Positions 28,564-38,160 are shown, numbered from the stretch's first letter. The stretch is 64,000 bases of DNA from Roseivirga sp. (GCA_018402485.1 JAGYIY010000001.1:404001-468000), one strand, 5' to 3'. Numbers and translations are program-made. The notes: generated by a model from the letters alone, not told the origin.

Positions 28564-31140
28564 CTATTGAAAATTAATTTGGCTTAACAATACTGCTAAA
28601 GTTGCTAACCCAGAAGTAATGGCCAGGGCCTGCTGAATACCTAAGGGGTTTTTAGGTCCTTTCGTAGGCACAATCACATCTGAGCCCGGCAAGACTTTAG
28701 GGAAGGTTCGGAAAAACAAAAAGGATTTTGTACGCGCTACCTCACCGTTGGGATAAATCACATAGGTTTGGTTTCTCTTGGCACGCGAAGCAAATCCTCC
28801 CGCACGGTTTACATAGTATTTAGCCTTCTTGCTGTTGGCATGTTTGAGCGTGGCAGGAAAAACGACAGAGCCTCTTAAACGCACCGTTTCAGATCTGGGC
28901 GGCACTACAAGGATGTCACCTTCTTCCAACAATAAGTCTTCCAAGCCATTCGGGTTCACCAAAATCTGATCGAGCCGAATGCCCACCGTTTCGTACTCCC
29001 CTACCCGCACATTGGATTCCAAGCCATTCCGCTCTTTGATAATCTCCAACCGCTCATTTTTGATCTGATTTGTAAACTGAGTGGCAGGAAGCCTATCATT
29101 TTGCTGCAAATTCACTATCTCTTCCTGGATGCGCTGCCGCATAAGGTTTTCATTTTCTGACAAAGTATTCTCATTGGCTTTCAACTTATCAAGGATGCCA
29201 GACAACTTAGCCACCTGCTGCTGGTTCTCTGTCGGTACATCAAAGTTTTCCGTTCGCCTGATCAGTGTAGCACCACCGGCATAGGCAAAAGGCTTTAAGC
29301 CTCCCGCCCGTTCTAATAGTTCTGAAATGCGCATAGCCCTTTTTTCCAAAGCATACTCCCCAGGAAAATTCACTTCACCTTCTATGTTCACGGTGATGCG
29401 AGGTCTAAAATTAGGGTTTCTACGTACTACCACCTGATCGAAGGGTTCCAAAATAAAACGTTCACGCCCCACTACATTTAAGGCTTCATCTAAGCCCACC
29501 AACAGCACTTCCGATACCATAGATTGATCTTCATCTTGCCGTTGACGGGTAATTTCTATTTGCCCCAAAGCAGCAGAACGCTGTGCGCCTCCCGCCCTTA
29601 AAATAGCTTCTTGGAGCGTCATATTGGCACTGTAAGGCAGCACCACCGGTTGATTTACCTCACCAGCAACTTCCACAAACTGCTCCTCTTGTATATCGAA
29701 CTTAGAAATGATCTGCACCACATCTTCCCGCTGTAAGAGAATGTCTTCTTGCGCTCCTTCCATCAGTGCCGCCACATCAAATACCAGACTTTCCGTAGAG
29801 AGGTCTTCCAGGGTACGCACCACAAAACCCTTCGACAAATAGGCATCTCCTCTGAGCCCATCTGCCCGCTCTATCAATGCCCTTACAGTAGAAGCCTGTG
29901 ACAAAGAATAGCTGCCCTCACGGAATACAGCACCTTTTACTTGCACCCTGTTTTCAAAGCGTTCTAGTATTTGCTCTACCTGAAACACATCACCCGATTG
30001 TGGTGTAATTACCTCCCATTGCCCCTCAAAAATATCGGTAATCTGCTTTTGGTTTGCAGCATTTCTCACCAAGGTGATGCGGTCTCTTTTGGCATTTTCT
30101 GCCAAGCCTCCACCGAACTGAATCAGATCTGCCAAAGTCTCTCCCTCTTTCAATTCAAAAATACCCGGCCGCTTCACTGCACCTTGCAGCTCCACCCGGT
30201 TGCCATATACTTCTACCAACAAAACATCTCCATTGGCCAATGGAACATCGTCTGCGGTTTTACCATAGATCAGAAAGTCGTATAAATCCATCTGCTGGAG
30301 CAGTTTGCCCTCCCTGAAATGCTTGATATTGCGGTAGGAGCCCCGATCATTGATGCCTCCTGCCATGTATAAGGCATTGAAAGCCGTATTGAAGGCGGTC
30401 AACTTATAGCTCCCCGGTGTCTGCACCTCGCCTGTAACATCTATGCCAATGGTACGAATATTCCCTAGCGATACATTCAAAAAAGTGGTCGGGGAGTCTG
30501 CTGTCAAACTGGTGTAGGTTTTGGCAAAACGCTGTCGAATGCGCTTTTCCGCCTCCGCAAGGGTAAGCCCCGACACCGTAATTGGGCCAATATTGCTCAA
30601 AATGATATTGCCCTCAGAAGAGATGGTCGCATCGTAATATTGCTCCGACTCGCCATACAAATCAATGCGCAGTTGGTCATTCGGACCTAAACGATAATTG
30701 GTAGGTGCTGCCGTGGTTAAGTCTGGCTCAAAAGAAAGAGCAATGGAAGTGCCAAAATACGAAGCCCCAAAAATGTTAGACGGGGGCCTTCTGAGCGTAT
30801 CGGAAAGCAGGGCGTCCCGAAAAATATCCGGTGTATTATTAATCGTGCGTCCTCCAACAGCCTTTCTTTTATCTGAACCTGATACCACACGATTGGAGTT
30901 GAAAGACTGTAAACGGCCTTGTAATGCTTGAACATCTTCTAAAGAAAGCCCCTGCAACTGAGCCATTTCTAGTAACTCATTTTGACTAAGCCCCAAAGAT
31001 TTACTCCTTCTCAACAAAGACTCTACCTGTTGATCTGACAAATTTTTAACATCCACATTGGCGAAATCCGGTAGGGTTTGCCCTAAGGTTTGAAGGGAAA
31101 TCAGCCAACCGGCTACAAGAATAGAAAAGAAAATACGCAT
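28564..31140 (-). CDS. wza: Wza-like polysaccharide export protein with multiple SLBB domains
   Basis: Large 858-residue envelope protein. A signal peptide (SILVAGWLISLQTLGQT) is followed by a Poly_export domain (YRLGPNDQLRIDLYGE ... VSGLTLAEAEKRI). After it come at least five SLBB-type repeats, recognisable by GxVxxPGxYxL signatures such as GEVQTPGSYKL, GAVKRPGIFEL and GEVNFPGEYAL. A hydrophobic C-terminal end (ALAITSGLATLAVLL) may be a membrane segment. It would form the outer-membrane export channel. Homologues in Bacteroidota are longer than E. coli Wza, so the length is normal. It is the only export channel in the window and may serve both polysaccharide clusters. Confidence 0.93.
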   Translation of the reverse strand: MRIFFSILVAGWLISLQTLGQTLPDFANVDVKNLSDQQVESLLRRSKSLGLSQNELLEMAQLQGLSLEDVQALQGRLQSFNSNRVVSGSDKRKAVGGRTINNTPDIFRDALLSDTLRRPPSNIFGASYFGTSIALSFEPDLTTAAPTNYRLGPNDQLRIDLYGESEQYYDATISSEGNIILSNIGPITVSGLTLAEAEKRIRQRFAKTYTSLTADSPTTFLNVSLGNIRTIGIDVTGEVQTPGSYKLTAFNTAFNALYMAGGINDRGSYRNIKHFREGKLLQQMDLYDFLIYGKTADDVPLANGDVLLVEVYGNRVELQGAVKRPGIFELKEGETLADLIQFGGGLAENAKRDRITLVRNAANQKQITDIFEGQWEVITPQSGDVFQVEQILERFENRVQVKGAVFREGSYSLSQASTVRALIERADGLRGDAYLSKGFVVRTLEDLSTESLVFDVAALMEGAQEDILLQREDVVQIISKFDIQEEQFVEVAGEVNQPVVLPYSANMTLQEAILRAGGAQRSAALGQIEITRQRQDEDQSMVSEVLLVGLDEALNVVGRERFILEPFDQVVVRRNPNFRPRITVNIEGEVNFPGEYALEKRAMRISELLERAGGLKPFAYAGGATLIRRTENFDVPTENQQQVAKLSGILDKLKANENTLSENENLMRQRIQEEIVNLQQNDRLPATQFTNQIKNERLEIIKERNGLESNVRVGEYETVGIRLDQILVNPNGLEDLLLEEGDILVVPPRSETVRLRGSVVFPATLKHANSKKAKYYVNRAGGFASRAKRNQTYVIYPNGEVARTKSFLFFRTFPKVLPGSDVIVPTKGPKNPLGIQQALAITSGLATLAVLLSQINFQ

Positions 31141-31144
31141 GCGT

Positions 31145-32716
31145 GAAGCTTAACGATGGTTACGGTGGTAAATATAGGAAGAAAAGAAAGGGGAGGGAAT
31201 TTTCAATTGGGAATTAGCAATGGTCAATGGGGAATTTTCAATGACGATTGACGAAATACGATTGACGATTTTGGAATGAATGCACCGAAACCAATACTCC
31301 ACCGTCATCCAGAAGGAGGAAGTCCAAATGTCAGACACCTTAGAGGTGTCAGACATTTACTCCTCATTTATGCACCGAAACCGATACCACACCGTCATTC
31401 AGAAGGAGTCCGCAGGACGACTGCAGCATCTCCTGGTCGGAAAAGGGTGAATTAGGAGTTTTCAATTGCTCCACGGAACGGGGGGATTCTTCGCTGCATC
31501 CCGATTGCATCGGGATTACGCTCTGAATGACGGTCTTGAAAGGGGGGATCCTGAAACAAGTTCAGGATGACGGTGGCGAGGGATGACGGTAGCGAACAGG
31601 ATGACGGTGGCGACGTCCTCCCCCAACCCCCTCCAGAGGGGGACAAGTACGCTTAGGGAGTTTGATGTGGGCGAGGGAATGTTATGTGCACCGGAGCCAA
31701 TACCACACCGTCATTCAGAGGGAGTCCGCAGGACGACTGAAGAATCCCCTAGTCGGAAAAGGGTGGGTTGTTAGGTTTCAATGGCTCCAAGGAACGGGGG
31801 GATTCTTCGCTTCATCCCGATTGCATCGGGATTGCGCTCTGAATGACGGTCTTGAACTGAGGGATCCTGAAACAAGTTCAGGATGACGTTACACACCGTC
31901 ATCCTGAAAAGCATTGCGACCGTAGGAGCAATGCGCAGTTCAGGATCCTTTTGTAATGGAAACCGATCGTCCTGCAAGGGTGGACGTGTGGTGCTAGTTT
32001 CTAAGGGATCCTGAAACAAGTTCAGGATGACGGTAGCGAACAGGATGGCGGTAGCAATTTAGCGGTTGGATAACAGGCATTACAAAACGGAGGCCCTGCC
32101 GAACAAAGAACCGCTATGTCCCCCTCTGGAGGGGGCTAGGGGGAGGAGTTACCCTTCAAATGGAATAAAAAACATAGATATGACTCCAAGCTGGTTCCAT
32201 TTATTCTTCTCTTACTTTCTGTCTTGATACAGAAAGTAACAAAGAAATCAAGAAAGATTAATCGGCCAGCCGCACATGGCGGACGCTGCCCCGCCAATCT
32301 TTCGGCCCGCGCGCGCAACTTATTCCTTCTCAGGGTAAACGATGTTGTCTCGGAAGATTAAGGATTGGAATATGCATTAGTCTAGGCTGGGTGCTATTTT
32401 CTCAGGGATCCTGAAACAAGTTCAGGATGACGGTGGCGAGGGATGACGGTGGCAAGGTCCTCCCCCAACCCCCTCGTAAGAATTAGGAATTAAAAATTAG
32501 GAATTAGGAATTGGAATTAAGGATTAGGAATTAACAACTAACTATTAACGATAAGCCCAATACCCAACAACCCTTAGTCAATTAGGAATTAGGAATTACG
32601 AATTAGGAATTACGAATTAGGAATTAGGATTTTGTAAAGCGATCACATTTATCCACCAAAACCCCAACCACCCAACAACCCATTACCCCAATACCCAACC
32701 ACCCAATACCCACCAA
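31145..32716. repeat. repeat block 4
   Basis: The block begins upstream of the Wza gene. It holds an AGACACCT/AGGTGTCA hairpin near 31330-31365, ~144-bp elements at 31391-31534 and 31707-31850, a C-rich module from 31617, and a 140-bp element at 31895-32034. An AGCGGTT/AACCGCT hairpin (32055-32115) and an inverted C-rich palindrome (from 32117) lead into the ~250-bp module given separately (32150-32400). From 32476 to about 32710 the DNA is low-complexity, with repeated AATTAGG and CCCAATACCC units. No gene is supported. Confidence 0.88.
32150..32400. repeat. ~250-bp module, copy 1 of 3
   Basis: It contains a hairpin with 9-bp arms ACTTTCTGT and ACAGAAAGT and a GC-rich core (GGCCAGCCGCACATGGCGG). 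Copies at 42412-42660 and 43824-44072 are almost identical; by eye I see one substitution. An open 60-codon frame across each copy is conserved only because the DNA is, and has no protein features. Confidence 0.85.
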
Positions 32717-33874
32717 CTAAACCTTTAAAACTTCAGGAATCCACTCCATGAGTTCAGGCAAGGATACTACCTCTATGTTTTCTTTTAAGGGATAACCTTT
32801 ATCGGTCGGTATCACAATAAAAGTTTTGACTGGATCAATATCATCGATGGCCGCATAATTTCCGCGGCTTAACTTGGGTGCCTGCCTTGATTTACATTCT
32901 ATCGCGATTTGAATATGCCCATCACTCATCACCATATCGATTTCATTGCCATGATTGCTGCGATAATGAGACAAGGTAAGCGCCGGAAAATGCCCAGCAA
33001 TATTCTCTAGCACCACACTCTCCCAAAGCGACCCAAAAACAGGGTGCCCGGCTGATGCTTCAAAGTTTTGTAACCTCAATAAGGCAGTCGTTAAACCACT
33101 ATCTGTTATATATACCTTGGGAGATTTTACAAGCCTCTTCTTTGTGTTGCCTTCATATGGTCTAAGTTGACGCACCATAAATGTGCCTTCAAGTACATCT
33201 ATGTATTTTCTTACTGAGGTGTGACTTAAACCCAAAGAATTGCCAAATGCACTGTAATTTACCGTCTGACCATTGAAGTGCGCCAGCATTTGCCAAAGTC
33301 GATGCATACTTGTGGCACTAAAACCTGCAAACTGCAATAAGTCGCGTTCCAAAAATGTCGTGATAAAACTCTCACGCCACTCAAAGCTCACCAAGTCGTC
33401 TGAAAGAATACTACGTGGAAACCCTCCTTTGATCATATAGTCTTCGAGTGTAGTTTCCCTCGCAATTTCAGACCAAAGAAAAGGTGTTAGTTTTTGATAT
33501 ATAATGCGACCTGCTAACGATTCAGAGCTCTGCTTGATCAAATCTCTTGATGCTGAACCCAGCAATAAAAATTGACCGTTTGATCCATGCTCATCAACAA
33601 GAGACCTTAAAACGGGAAATAGCTCCGGTTTACGTTGGATTTCATCCAAACAGATGAGTTTTCCTTTTTGGCGTGACAGAAACCACTCAGCATCTTCAAG
33701 CTTTTGTAAATCAGAAGGACGCTCTAAATCCAGATAAACGGCTTCTGGTGCTAACTCAGCAATCACAGCCTTTGCCAAAGTTGATTTACCACACTGCCTA
33801 GGGCCTAAAATGGCAGTGATAGGAAAATGCTGTAGCGAATGCTTTATTTTTGAAGTGAGCTTTCTCTCAATCAT
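32717..33874 (-). CDS. AAA ATPase with DUF4143 (COG1373-type)
   Basis: A 385-residue stand-alone ATPase. The N-terminal AAA_14-type domain has Walker A GPRQCGKST (24-32) and Walker B LICLDE (Asp77-Glu78). A sensor-like GSAS follows in LLLGSASRDL. The C-terminal DUF4143 region ends in a PD-(D/E)xK-like signature, NEIDMVMSDG then IAIECKSRQ. The biological role of this widespread family is not established. A 41-bp near-perfect palindrome overlaps the start codon, suggesting autoregulation. It sits alone between repeat blocks 4 and 5, like the toxin-antitoxin modules of this island. Confidence 0.9.
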   Translation of the reverse strand: MIERKLTSKIKHSLQHFPITAILGPRQCGKSTLAKAVIAELAPEAVYLDLERPSDLQKLEDAEWFLSRQKGKLICLDEIQRKPELFPVLRSLVDEHGSNGQFLLLGSASRDLIKQSSESLAGRIIYQKLTPFLWSEIARETTLEDYMIKGGFPRSILSDDLVSFEWRESFITTFLERDLLQFAGFSATSMHRLWQMLAHFNGQTVNYSAFGNSLGLSHTSVRKYIDVLEGTFMVRQLRPYEGNTKKRLVKSPKVYITDSGLTTALLRLQNFEASAGHPVFGSLWESVVLENIAGHFPALTLSHYRSNHGNEIDMVMSDGHIQIAIECKSRQAPKLSRGNYAAIDDIDPVKTFIVIPTDKGYPLKENIEVVSLPELMEWIPEVLKV

Positions 33875-33913
33875 TTGTGTAAAATGAAATTTTGAGTTTC
33901 AATTTACACAAAT
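33873..33913 (-). promoter_or_regulatory. 41-bp palindrome at the start of the DUF4143 ATPase gene
   Basis: Arms of 17 bp (33873-33889 and 33897-33913) match with one mismatch around a 7-bp centre; the outer 11 bp (ATTTGTGTAAA and TTTACACAAAT) match perfectly. It starts inside the ATG codon and covers the region where the leader or promoter should lie. Candidate operator or RNA hairpin. Confidence 0.5.
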
Positions 33914-33959
33914 TTGGTTGGATTGAAAATGCTTTTGTGGAAAATATGGCATTTGAATA

Positions 33960-34779
33960 AGCCATTGGCCGGGCCATTTACGAAATAAGATTTGGGGGTT
34001 AGGAATTTACAAATGTCTGACATTTACACACCGTCATCCTGAAAAGCATTGCGACCGTAGGAGCAATGCGCAGTTCAGGATCTTTTTGTAATGGAAACCG
34101 ATCGTCCTTCTAGGGTGTACGTGTGGTGCTAGTTTCTAAGGGATCCTGAAACAAGTTCAGGATGACGGTAGCGAGGGTTGACGGTGGCAAGGTCCTCCCC
34201 CTAACCCCCTCCAGAGGGGGACAAGTACGCTTAGGGAGTTTGATGTGGGCGAGGGAATGTTATCGGCACGCGTTAATGGGAGGTCGGAGGTCAGAGGTTG
34301 GAAGTCAGAGGTTAGAAGCTCTCCCTAAACGACGCAACACATAACCCAAATAAACTAAGTCATTCAGAAGGAGGACGTCCAAATGTCAGACACCTTAGAG
34401 GTGTCAGACATTTACTCCTCATTTATGCACCGAAACCGATACCACACCGTCATTCAGAAGGAGTCCGCAGGACGACTGAAGAATCCCCTAGTCAGAAAAG
34501 GGTGAATTAGGAGTTTTCAATCACTCCACGGAACGGGGAGATTCTTCGCTGCATCCCGATTGCATCGGGATTGCGCTCTGAATGACGGTCTTGAACTGAG
34601 GGATCCTGAAACAAGTTCAGGATGACGGCTTTGATTTAGCGGTTGGCTTTTGGCCATCAGCTGTTAGCATTGACAAAACTAAACAACGAAATGTTGCAAG
34701 TCAGATGTTAGAAAGTTCTACCTAAACAAATCACCCAAAAACCTAATCACCCAATACCCGATACCCCCCTAAACAATCC
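33960..34779. repeat. repeat block 5
   Basis: Contains a 140-bp element (34030-34169), a C-rich module from about 34192, an AGACACCT/AGGTGTCA hairpin near 34385-34420, and a ~144-bp element (34446-34589) followed by a TCCTGAA/TTCAGGA palindrome. A truncated AGCGGTT unit lies near 34636. The last ~120 bases before the ATPase stop are low-complexity, CCCAATACCC-like. No gene is supported. Confidence 0.87.
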
Positions 34780-35949
34780 CTAGTAAAGCAATCCAAAATG
34801 CCAAAGAGGGATGGTCTTGAGATATCCACTTTCTATATCGTCCTTCACTAGGTACCCATTTCCGGCAGTAGCGATTTGCTTCATACTTTTTTCCTTACCA
34901 CCTACTTCAAAAACCATCTCATTGATATTAAAATCACCTAGCCTTGAGGATAACACTTTATAGTTTACTTTCAATTGATTGAGAAAAAACGTCTCTCGTA
35001 TGTTTCCCTTATTTTGGTTTTCAAGGGCAAGGCAATAAGTCAGGTTAGTGTTATCCAAATATACCTTATCCACTTTGCCCAATGCTCGAATGCCTTTGGT
35101 TTGACCTCTTAATTGTGCGATCATTCCTGCCTCTTCCATATAGAGCAAATAATCAGAAATGTTGTTTCGGCTAATTTTAAGTACGTCTGCAAGTTTACTC
35201 ATATTGGGTTTGAAAGGAACACTTTCTGACACCATTGCCATCAATTGCTTTAAACGTCTACCCGTTGAAACATTCATTTGAGCATACGTAGGAATATCCA
35301 CTTCCAAAGTTTGGTTAACAACTTGCTTTAATTTCAAATCAAAATCATTTTCCTTCGCAAAAGGGTAATATCCCGTTTTTAAATACTCATGAAAAAGGGG
35401 TAATGGGTAAGTGATTTGAGGAACATTCACTTGTAGGTGGACAATTTCATCAAGGGTGTACGTGGGTACATCTATCGAATGGAATAGCTTTAAATATTCA
35501 CGAAAGGACAAGCCTTGCATCGTGTATATCACGGCCCTTCTGCTTAGGTCGGAAGTTCCTTTTTTGATATCCAGGATGGAAGATCCTGTAAACACTAATT
35601 GGAGTTCTTGATGGTAGTCATAAATCAGTTTCAATTCTTTTGACCAATCAGGGTATCTATGAATTTCATCAACGAACAAATACTTACCTCCTGTCTTTAC
35701 AAACTCATTGGCCAGATCTGTCAATTTGGCTCTTGCAAAGTAAAAGTCATCGGCAGTTACATAAAGTGTTTCTCGAGGATTGAGATTGTTTTTAATATGT
35801 TGTAAAATAAGTGTTGTTTTGCCCACACCACGGGGACCAATCAATCCAAGTAACCTGTTTTTCCAGTTGATTTTGCCATAAGAATAGCGTAGAAATGAAG
35901 TATCTACCTGCGAAATAAGCTGATTAGAATATTGAAATAACTGATCCAT
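34780..35949 (-). CDS. AAA ATPase with DUF4143-like C-terminus
   Basis: A 389-residue ATPase of the same broad family as the gene at 32717 but from a different branch. Walker A is GPRGVGKTT (38-46), Walker B YLFVDEIHRYP, and a GSS sensor motif follows in LVFTGSSILDI. A winged-helix-like middle part (LADVLKISRNNISDYLLYMEEAGMI) precedes the C-terminal FEVGGKEKSMKQI segment typical of this branch. Unlike the first ATPase, it ends without a clear ExK nuclease-like motif. Repeated half-sites lie directly upstream. Function unknown; it may be another stand-alone accessory module. Confidence 0.9.
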   Translation of the reverse strand: MDQLFQYSNQLISQVDTSFLRYSYGKINWKNRLLGLIGPRGVGKTTLILQHIKNNLNPRETLYVTADDFYFARAKLTDLANEFVKTGGKYLFVDEIHRYPDWSKELKLIYDYHQELQLVFTGSSILDIKKGTSDLSRRAVIYTMQGLSFREYLKLFHSIDVPTYTLDEIVHLQVNVPQITYPLPLFHEYLKTGYYPFAKENDFDLKLKQVVNQTLEVDIPTYAQMNVSTGRRLKQLMAMVSESVPFKPNMSKLADVLKISRNNISDYLLYMEEAGMIAQLRGQTKGIRALGKVDKVYLDNTNLTYCLALENQNKGNIRETFFLNQLKVNYKVLSSRLGDFNINEMVFEVGGKEKSMKQIATAGNGYLVKDDIESGYLKTIPLWHFGLLY

Positions 35950-35980
35950 AAATCAAATGAAAGCAATAAAACATAATTAT

Positions 35981-36032
35981 GCACTATCATAGTGCGTTTT
36001 ATTTAGTTTTTTGCCCTCAGACAGTGCGTTTT
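35981..36032 (-). promoter_or_regulatory. operator-like repeats upstream of the second ATPase gene
   Basis: A 15-bp palindrome with 7-bp arms GCACTAT and ATAGTGC lies at 35981-35995. The 10-mer AGTGCGTTTT occurs at 35991-36000 and again at 36023-36032, a 32-bp pitch of about three helical turns. It is placed 32-83 bases before the start codon. Regulatory role inferred from position and symmetry. Confidence 0.4.
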
Positions 36033-36039
36033 TGAACCC

Positions 36040-36687
36040 CCATTACTCTGTGTAGCGGTTGGCTATTAGCCAGTGGATCGCTATTAACGAATTACGATTT
36101 GGGATTTCAAAATGTCTGACACCTTAGAGGTGTCAGACATTTACTCCTCATTTATGCACCGAAACCAATACCACACCGTCATTCAGAAGGAGTCCGCAGG
36201 ACGACTGAAGAATCTCCTCATTAATAACAATGTTCTTCTTATTTACTCAGATGATACAGGGAATAGGGAGATTCTTCGCTTCATCCCGATTGCATCGGGA
36301 TTGCGCTCTGAATGACGGTCTTGAATTGGGGGATCCTGAAACAAGTTCAGGATGACGGTGGCGAACAGGATGACGGTGGCAATTTAGCGGTTGGATAACA
36401 GGCATTACAAAAAGGAGGCCCTGCAGAACAAAGAACCGCTATGTCCCCCTTTGGAGGGGGCTAGGGGGAGGAGTTACCCTTCTAAAAACATTAAAATGAC
36501 TCCAAGCAGGTTTCATTTCTTCTTATTTTATTTGACGGTCTGTACTTTCACCTCACCTTCTTGGTCTTAGCGTCTCGCTAAGACCAGTCGTGGGCGACTG
36601 AAGAAGATTTTCAAACGCCATTTGATAAGTTGGGTAAAAGGTAATGAAAGCAATAGTTGGGGATGACTCAGCTTATCGAAGGCTACC
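36040..36687. repeat. repeat block 6
   Basis: Contains the AGACACCT/AGGTGTCA hairpin near 36115-36145, a ~145-bp element (36175-36319), a TCCTGAA/TTCAGGA palindrome, an AGCGGTT/AACCGCT hairpin (from 36385) and the inverted C-rich palindrome (from 36440). A short version of the pre-tail seen in block 1 follows. A hairpin with 9-bp perfect arms GGTCTTAGC and GCTAAGACC at 36563-36585 lies ~100 bases before the HipT stop. No gene is supported. Confidence 0.87.
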
Positions 36688-37629
36688 TTATAGTTCTAAT
36701 TTGCCATATCGCTCTGAAAAAACCTCCTTGTAAGCAGCTTTCATATCCTCGGACAGAAATGACTGATCAATCCAGCTGAATACCTTCGGTTTGTTTTTAA
36801 TTATCCGGTTGAAGGTTCCTCTGATTTGTTTTGGGGTGAGGCCTAACCTTTCTCCTAATTGTTCAAATTGTTCCCGCTTTAGTTTCTTTTTCTTTCCCAT
36901 AAGGGTTAAAGCAATTTCTTCCTTATCCTCAGGAAAAACAATAGCTACATTCAACAAATCATAAGCGGGAGCAAGTCCCCAGCCCGAAGGATTTTCCACC
37001 ATGGAAAAGTTCTTGAGGTGCATATCGTTGTTACCCGTCATAAATGAAAACAGGGCCAGATCAAAGAAGTAGGTTTTGTCTAGCAAAGTATTACTGGAAT
37101 AGGTATCTAGGGCCTGTCCCACTTTTTCCATAGAACTTTTATACTTATCAAAGGCCTCTGTGATCTGGTACATATCGAGCATGTGGATCTTTTCACCATT
37201 GTCCGTACGATCTATTCGTTTGGTGATATAACAGCGTTCCCCGGATGTCAATCTGACCAATGAAGAGCGCACCACCGGTATTGCAAATGTTTCTGCTATG
37301 CGCATGGTGAGGTGCTCATTTTCGGGCATTTGTGGAAAGCGAACAGAAGGTGGTTTGAAAATATAGTTTCCCCCTAAAGCTCCCACAATGGTAAGTCTGG
37401 CATTTGCCTGATCCGTAGATGCTGCCACCACTGACATAGATAACTTGGGTTGTACGCCTGGTACTGCTACACTTCGCTCCACCACTTTCTTTGCAAGCTC
37501 ATCCATTTGATCTAATGAATACGCTATTTGCGGAGGGTTTGGCGTTCCAAAAAAGGCTAAAGAGCACTTTTCATGAAAGTCTTTTTCACTTTCAATGCTA
37601 CCATAGCAGTACAGACATTTATTCTCCAT
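36688..37629 (-). CDS. hipT: HipT/HipA-like serine-threonine kinase toxin
   Basis: Kinase of the HipA superfamily lacking the N-subdomain-1, which is encoded separately just upstream, as in HipBST systems. Known members phosphorylate aminoacyl-tRNA synthetases and stop growth. The 313-residue chain shows the G-loop region VPGVQPKLS, catalytic Asp in GNNDMHLKN (Asp202) and the metal-binding Asp in APAYDLL. The N-terminus has CLYC ... FHEKC (Cys5, Cys8, His19, Cys22), a possible zinc knuckle. ATG 37629 is chosen over an upstream GTG (37653); it overlaps hipS by 11 bases. The G-loop Ser used for autophosphorylation in E. coli HipA appears to be Ala or absent. Confidence 0.88.
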   Translation of the reverse strand: MENKCLYCYGSIESEKDFHEKCSLAFFGTPNPPQIAYSLDQMDELAKKVVERSVAVPGVQPKLSMSVVAASTDQANARLTIVGALGGNYIFKPPSVRFPQMPENEHLTMRIAETFAIPVVRSSLVRLTSGERCYITKRIDRTDNGEKIHMLDMYQITEAFDKYKSSMEKVGQALDTYSSNTLLDKTYFFDLALFSFMTGNNDMHLKNFSMVENPSGWGLAPAYDLLNVAIVFPEDKEEIALTLMGKKKKLKREQFEQLGERLGLTPKQIRGTFNRIIKNKPKVFSWIDQSFLSEDMKAAYKEVFSERYGKLEL

Positions 37630-37954
37630 CTTCACCTTGTATTGGTTCAACACTCACCGCACCAATGCAATGCTGACAACAGGCCAACAGCAATCCCATG
37701 CGATCATTCTTATTGATCTTCCAGCTTTGTGAAGCAATATTTAGTAGCCATCCTTCTGGAATTAATCCTTCAAAAAAAGGGAAGAGTCGCTTGTCTGTAT
37801 AGGGTGCTGATGTAACTGGCATCGTAAAAGTGATGAAATCATTGGGATGCTGATCAACATATTTCCCATCGTACTGAAATACATATTCCCCATCATTGGT
37901 TTCCGTTAAGATGCCCGCTAATAATCCCTTGTATAGCACTCTTCCTTGTCTCAT
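37619..37954 (-). CDS. hipS: HipS-like protein (HipA N-terminal subdomain 1)
   Basis: A 111-residue protein equal to the N-terminal subdomain of HipA (Couple_hipA). It has an N-terminal beta-rich half, then LFPFFEGLIPEGWLL and a C-terminal CIGAVSVEP. In characterised HipBST systems this separate small protein acts as the antitoxin of HipT. Its start overlaps the hipB stop by 4 bases (ATGA) and its end overlaps hipT by 11 bases, so the three genes are translated as a unit in the order hipB-hipS-hipT. Confidence 0.85.
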   Translation of the reverse strand: MRQGRVLYKGLLAGILTETNDGEYVFQYDGKYVDQHPNDFITFTMPVTSAPYTDKRLFPFFEGLIPEGWLLNIASQSWKINKNDRMGLLLACCQHCIGAVSVEPIQGEDGE

Positions 37955-38160
37955 TCAAGAAGTTCTTTACTGTTTACAGGAACCAGTTCATGGCCAAACA
38001 TTTTGAGCACCAGGTTTACCTTTTCCATATTGAGATTGGTTTTTCCCTGCTCTATTTTGCGCACAACGGTGAGTGCCACACCAGCCCGTTCAGCAAATTC
38101 TTCCTGGGTGAGATTGACTTCCTTTCTACGTTGTTTTACAAATTCAGATAAGCCCTTCAT
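37951..38160 (-). CDS. hipB: HipB-like XRE-family regulator
   Basis: A 69-residue protein that is almost entirely an XRE helix-turn-helix: VKQRRKEVNLTQEEFAERAG, the recognition helix ALTVVRKIEQGK, and NLEKV-like helices after it. It is first in the hipBST operon and would repress the operon by binding the repeated sites immediately upstream (38161-38258). Short length and position are normal for HipB. Confidence 0.88.
   Translation of the reverse strand: MKGLSEFVKQRRKEVNLTQEEFAERAGVALTVVRKIEQGKTNLNMEKVNLVLKMFGHELVPVNSKELLE

Noticed and set aside
32136-32318. A conserved 60-codon minus-strand frame in all three ~250-bp modules
   Set aside because: The conservation equals that of the surrounding DNA, and the peptide crosses a hairpin and GC-rich repeat; no start signal or codon bias supports a gene.
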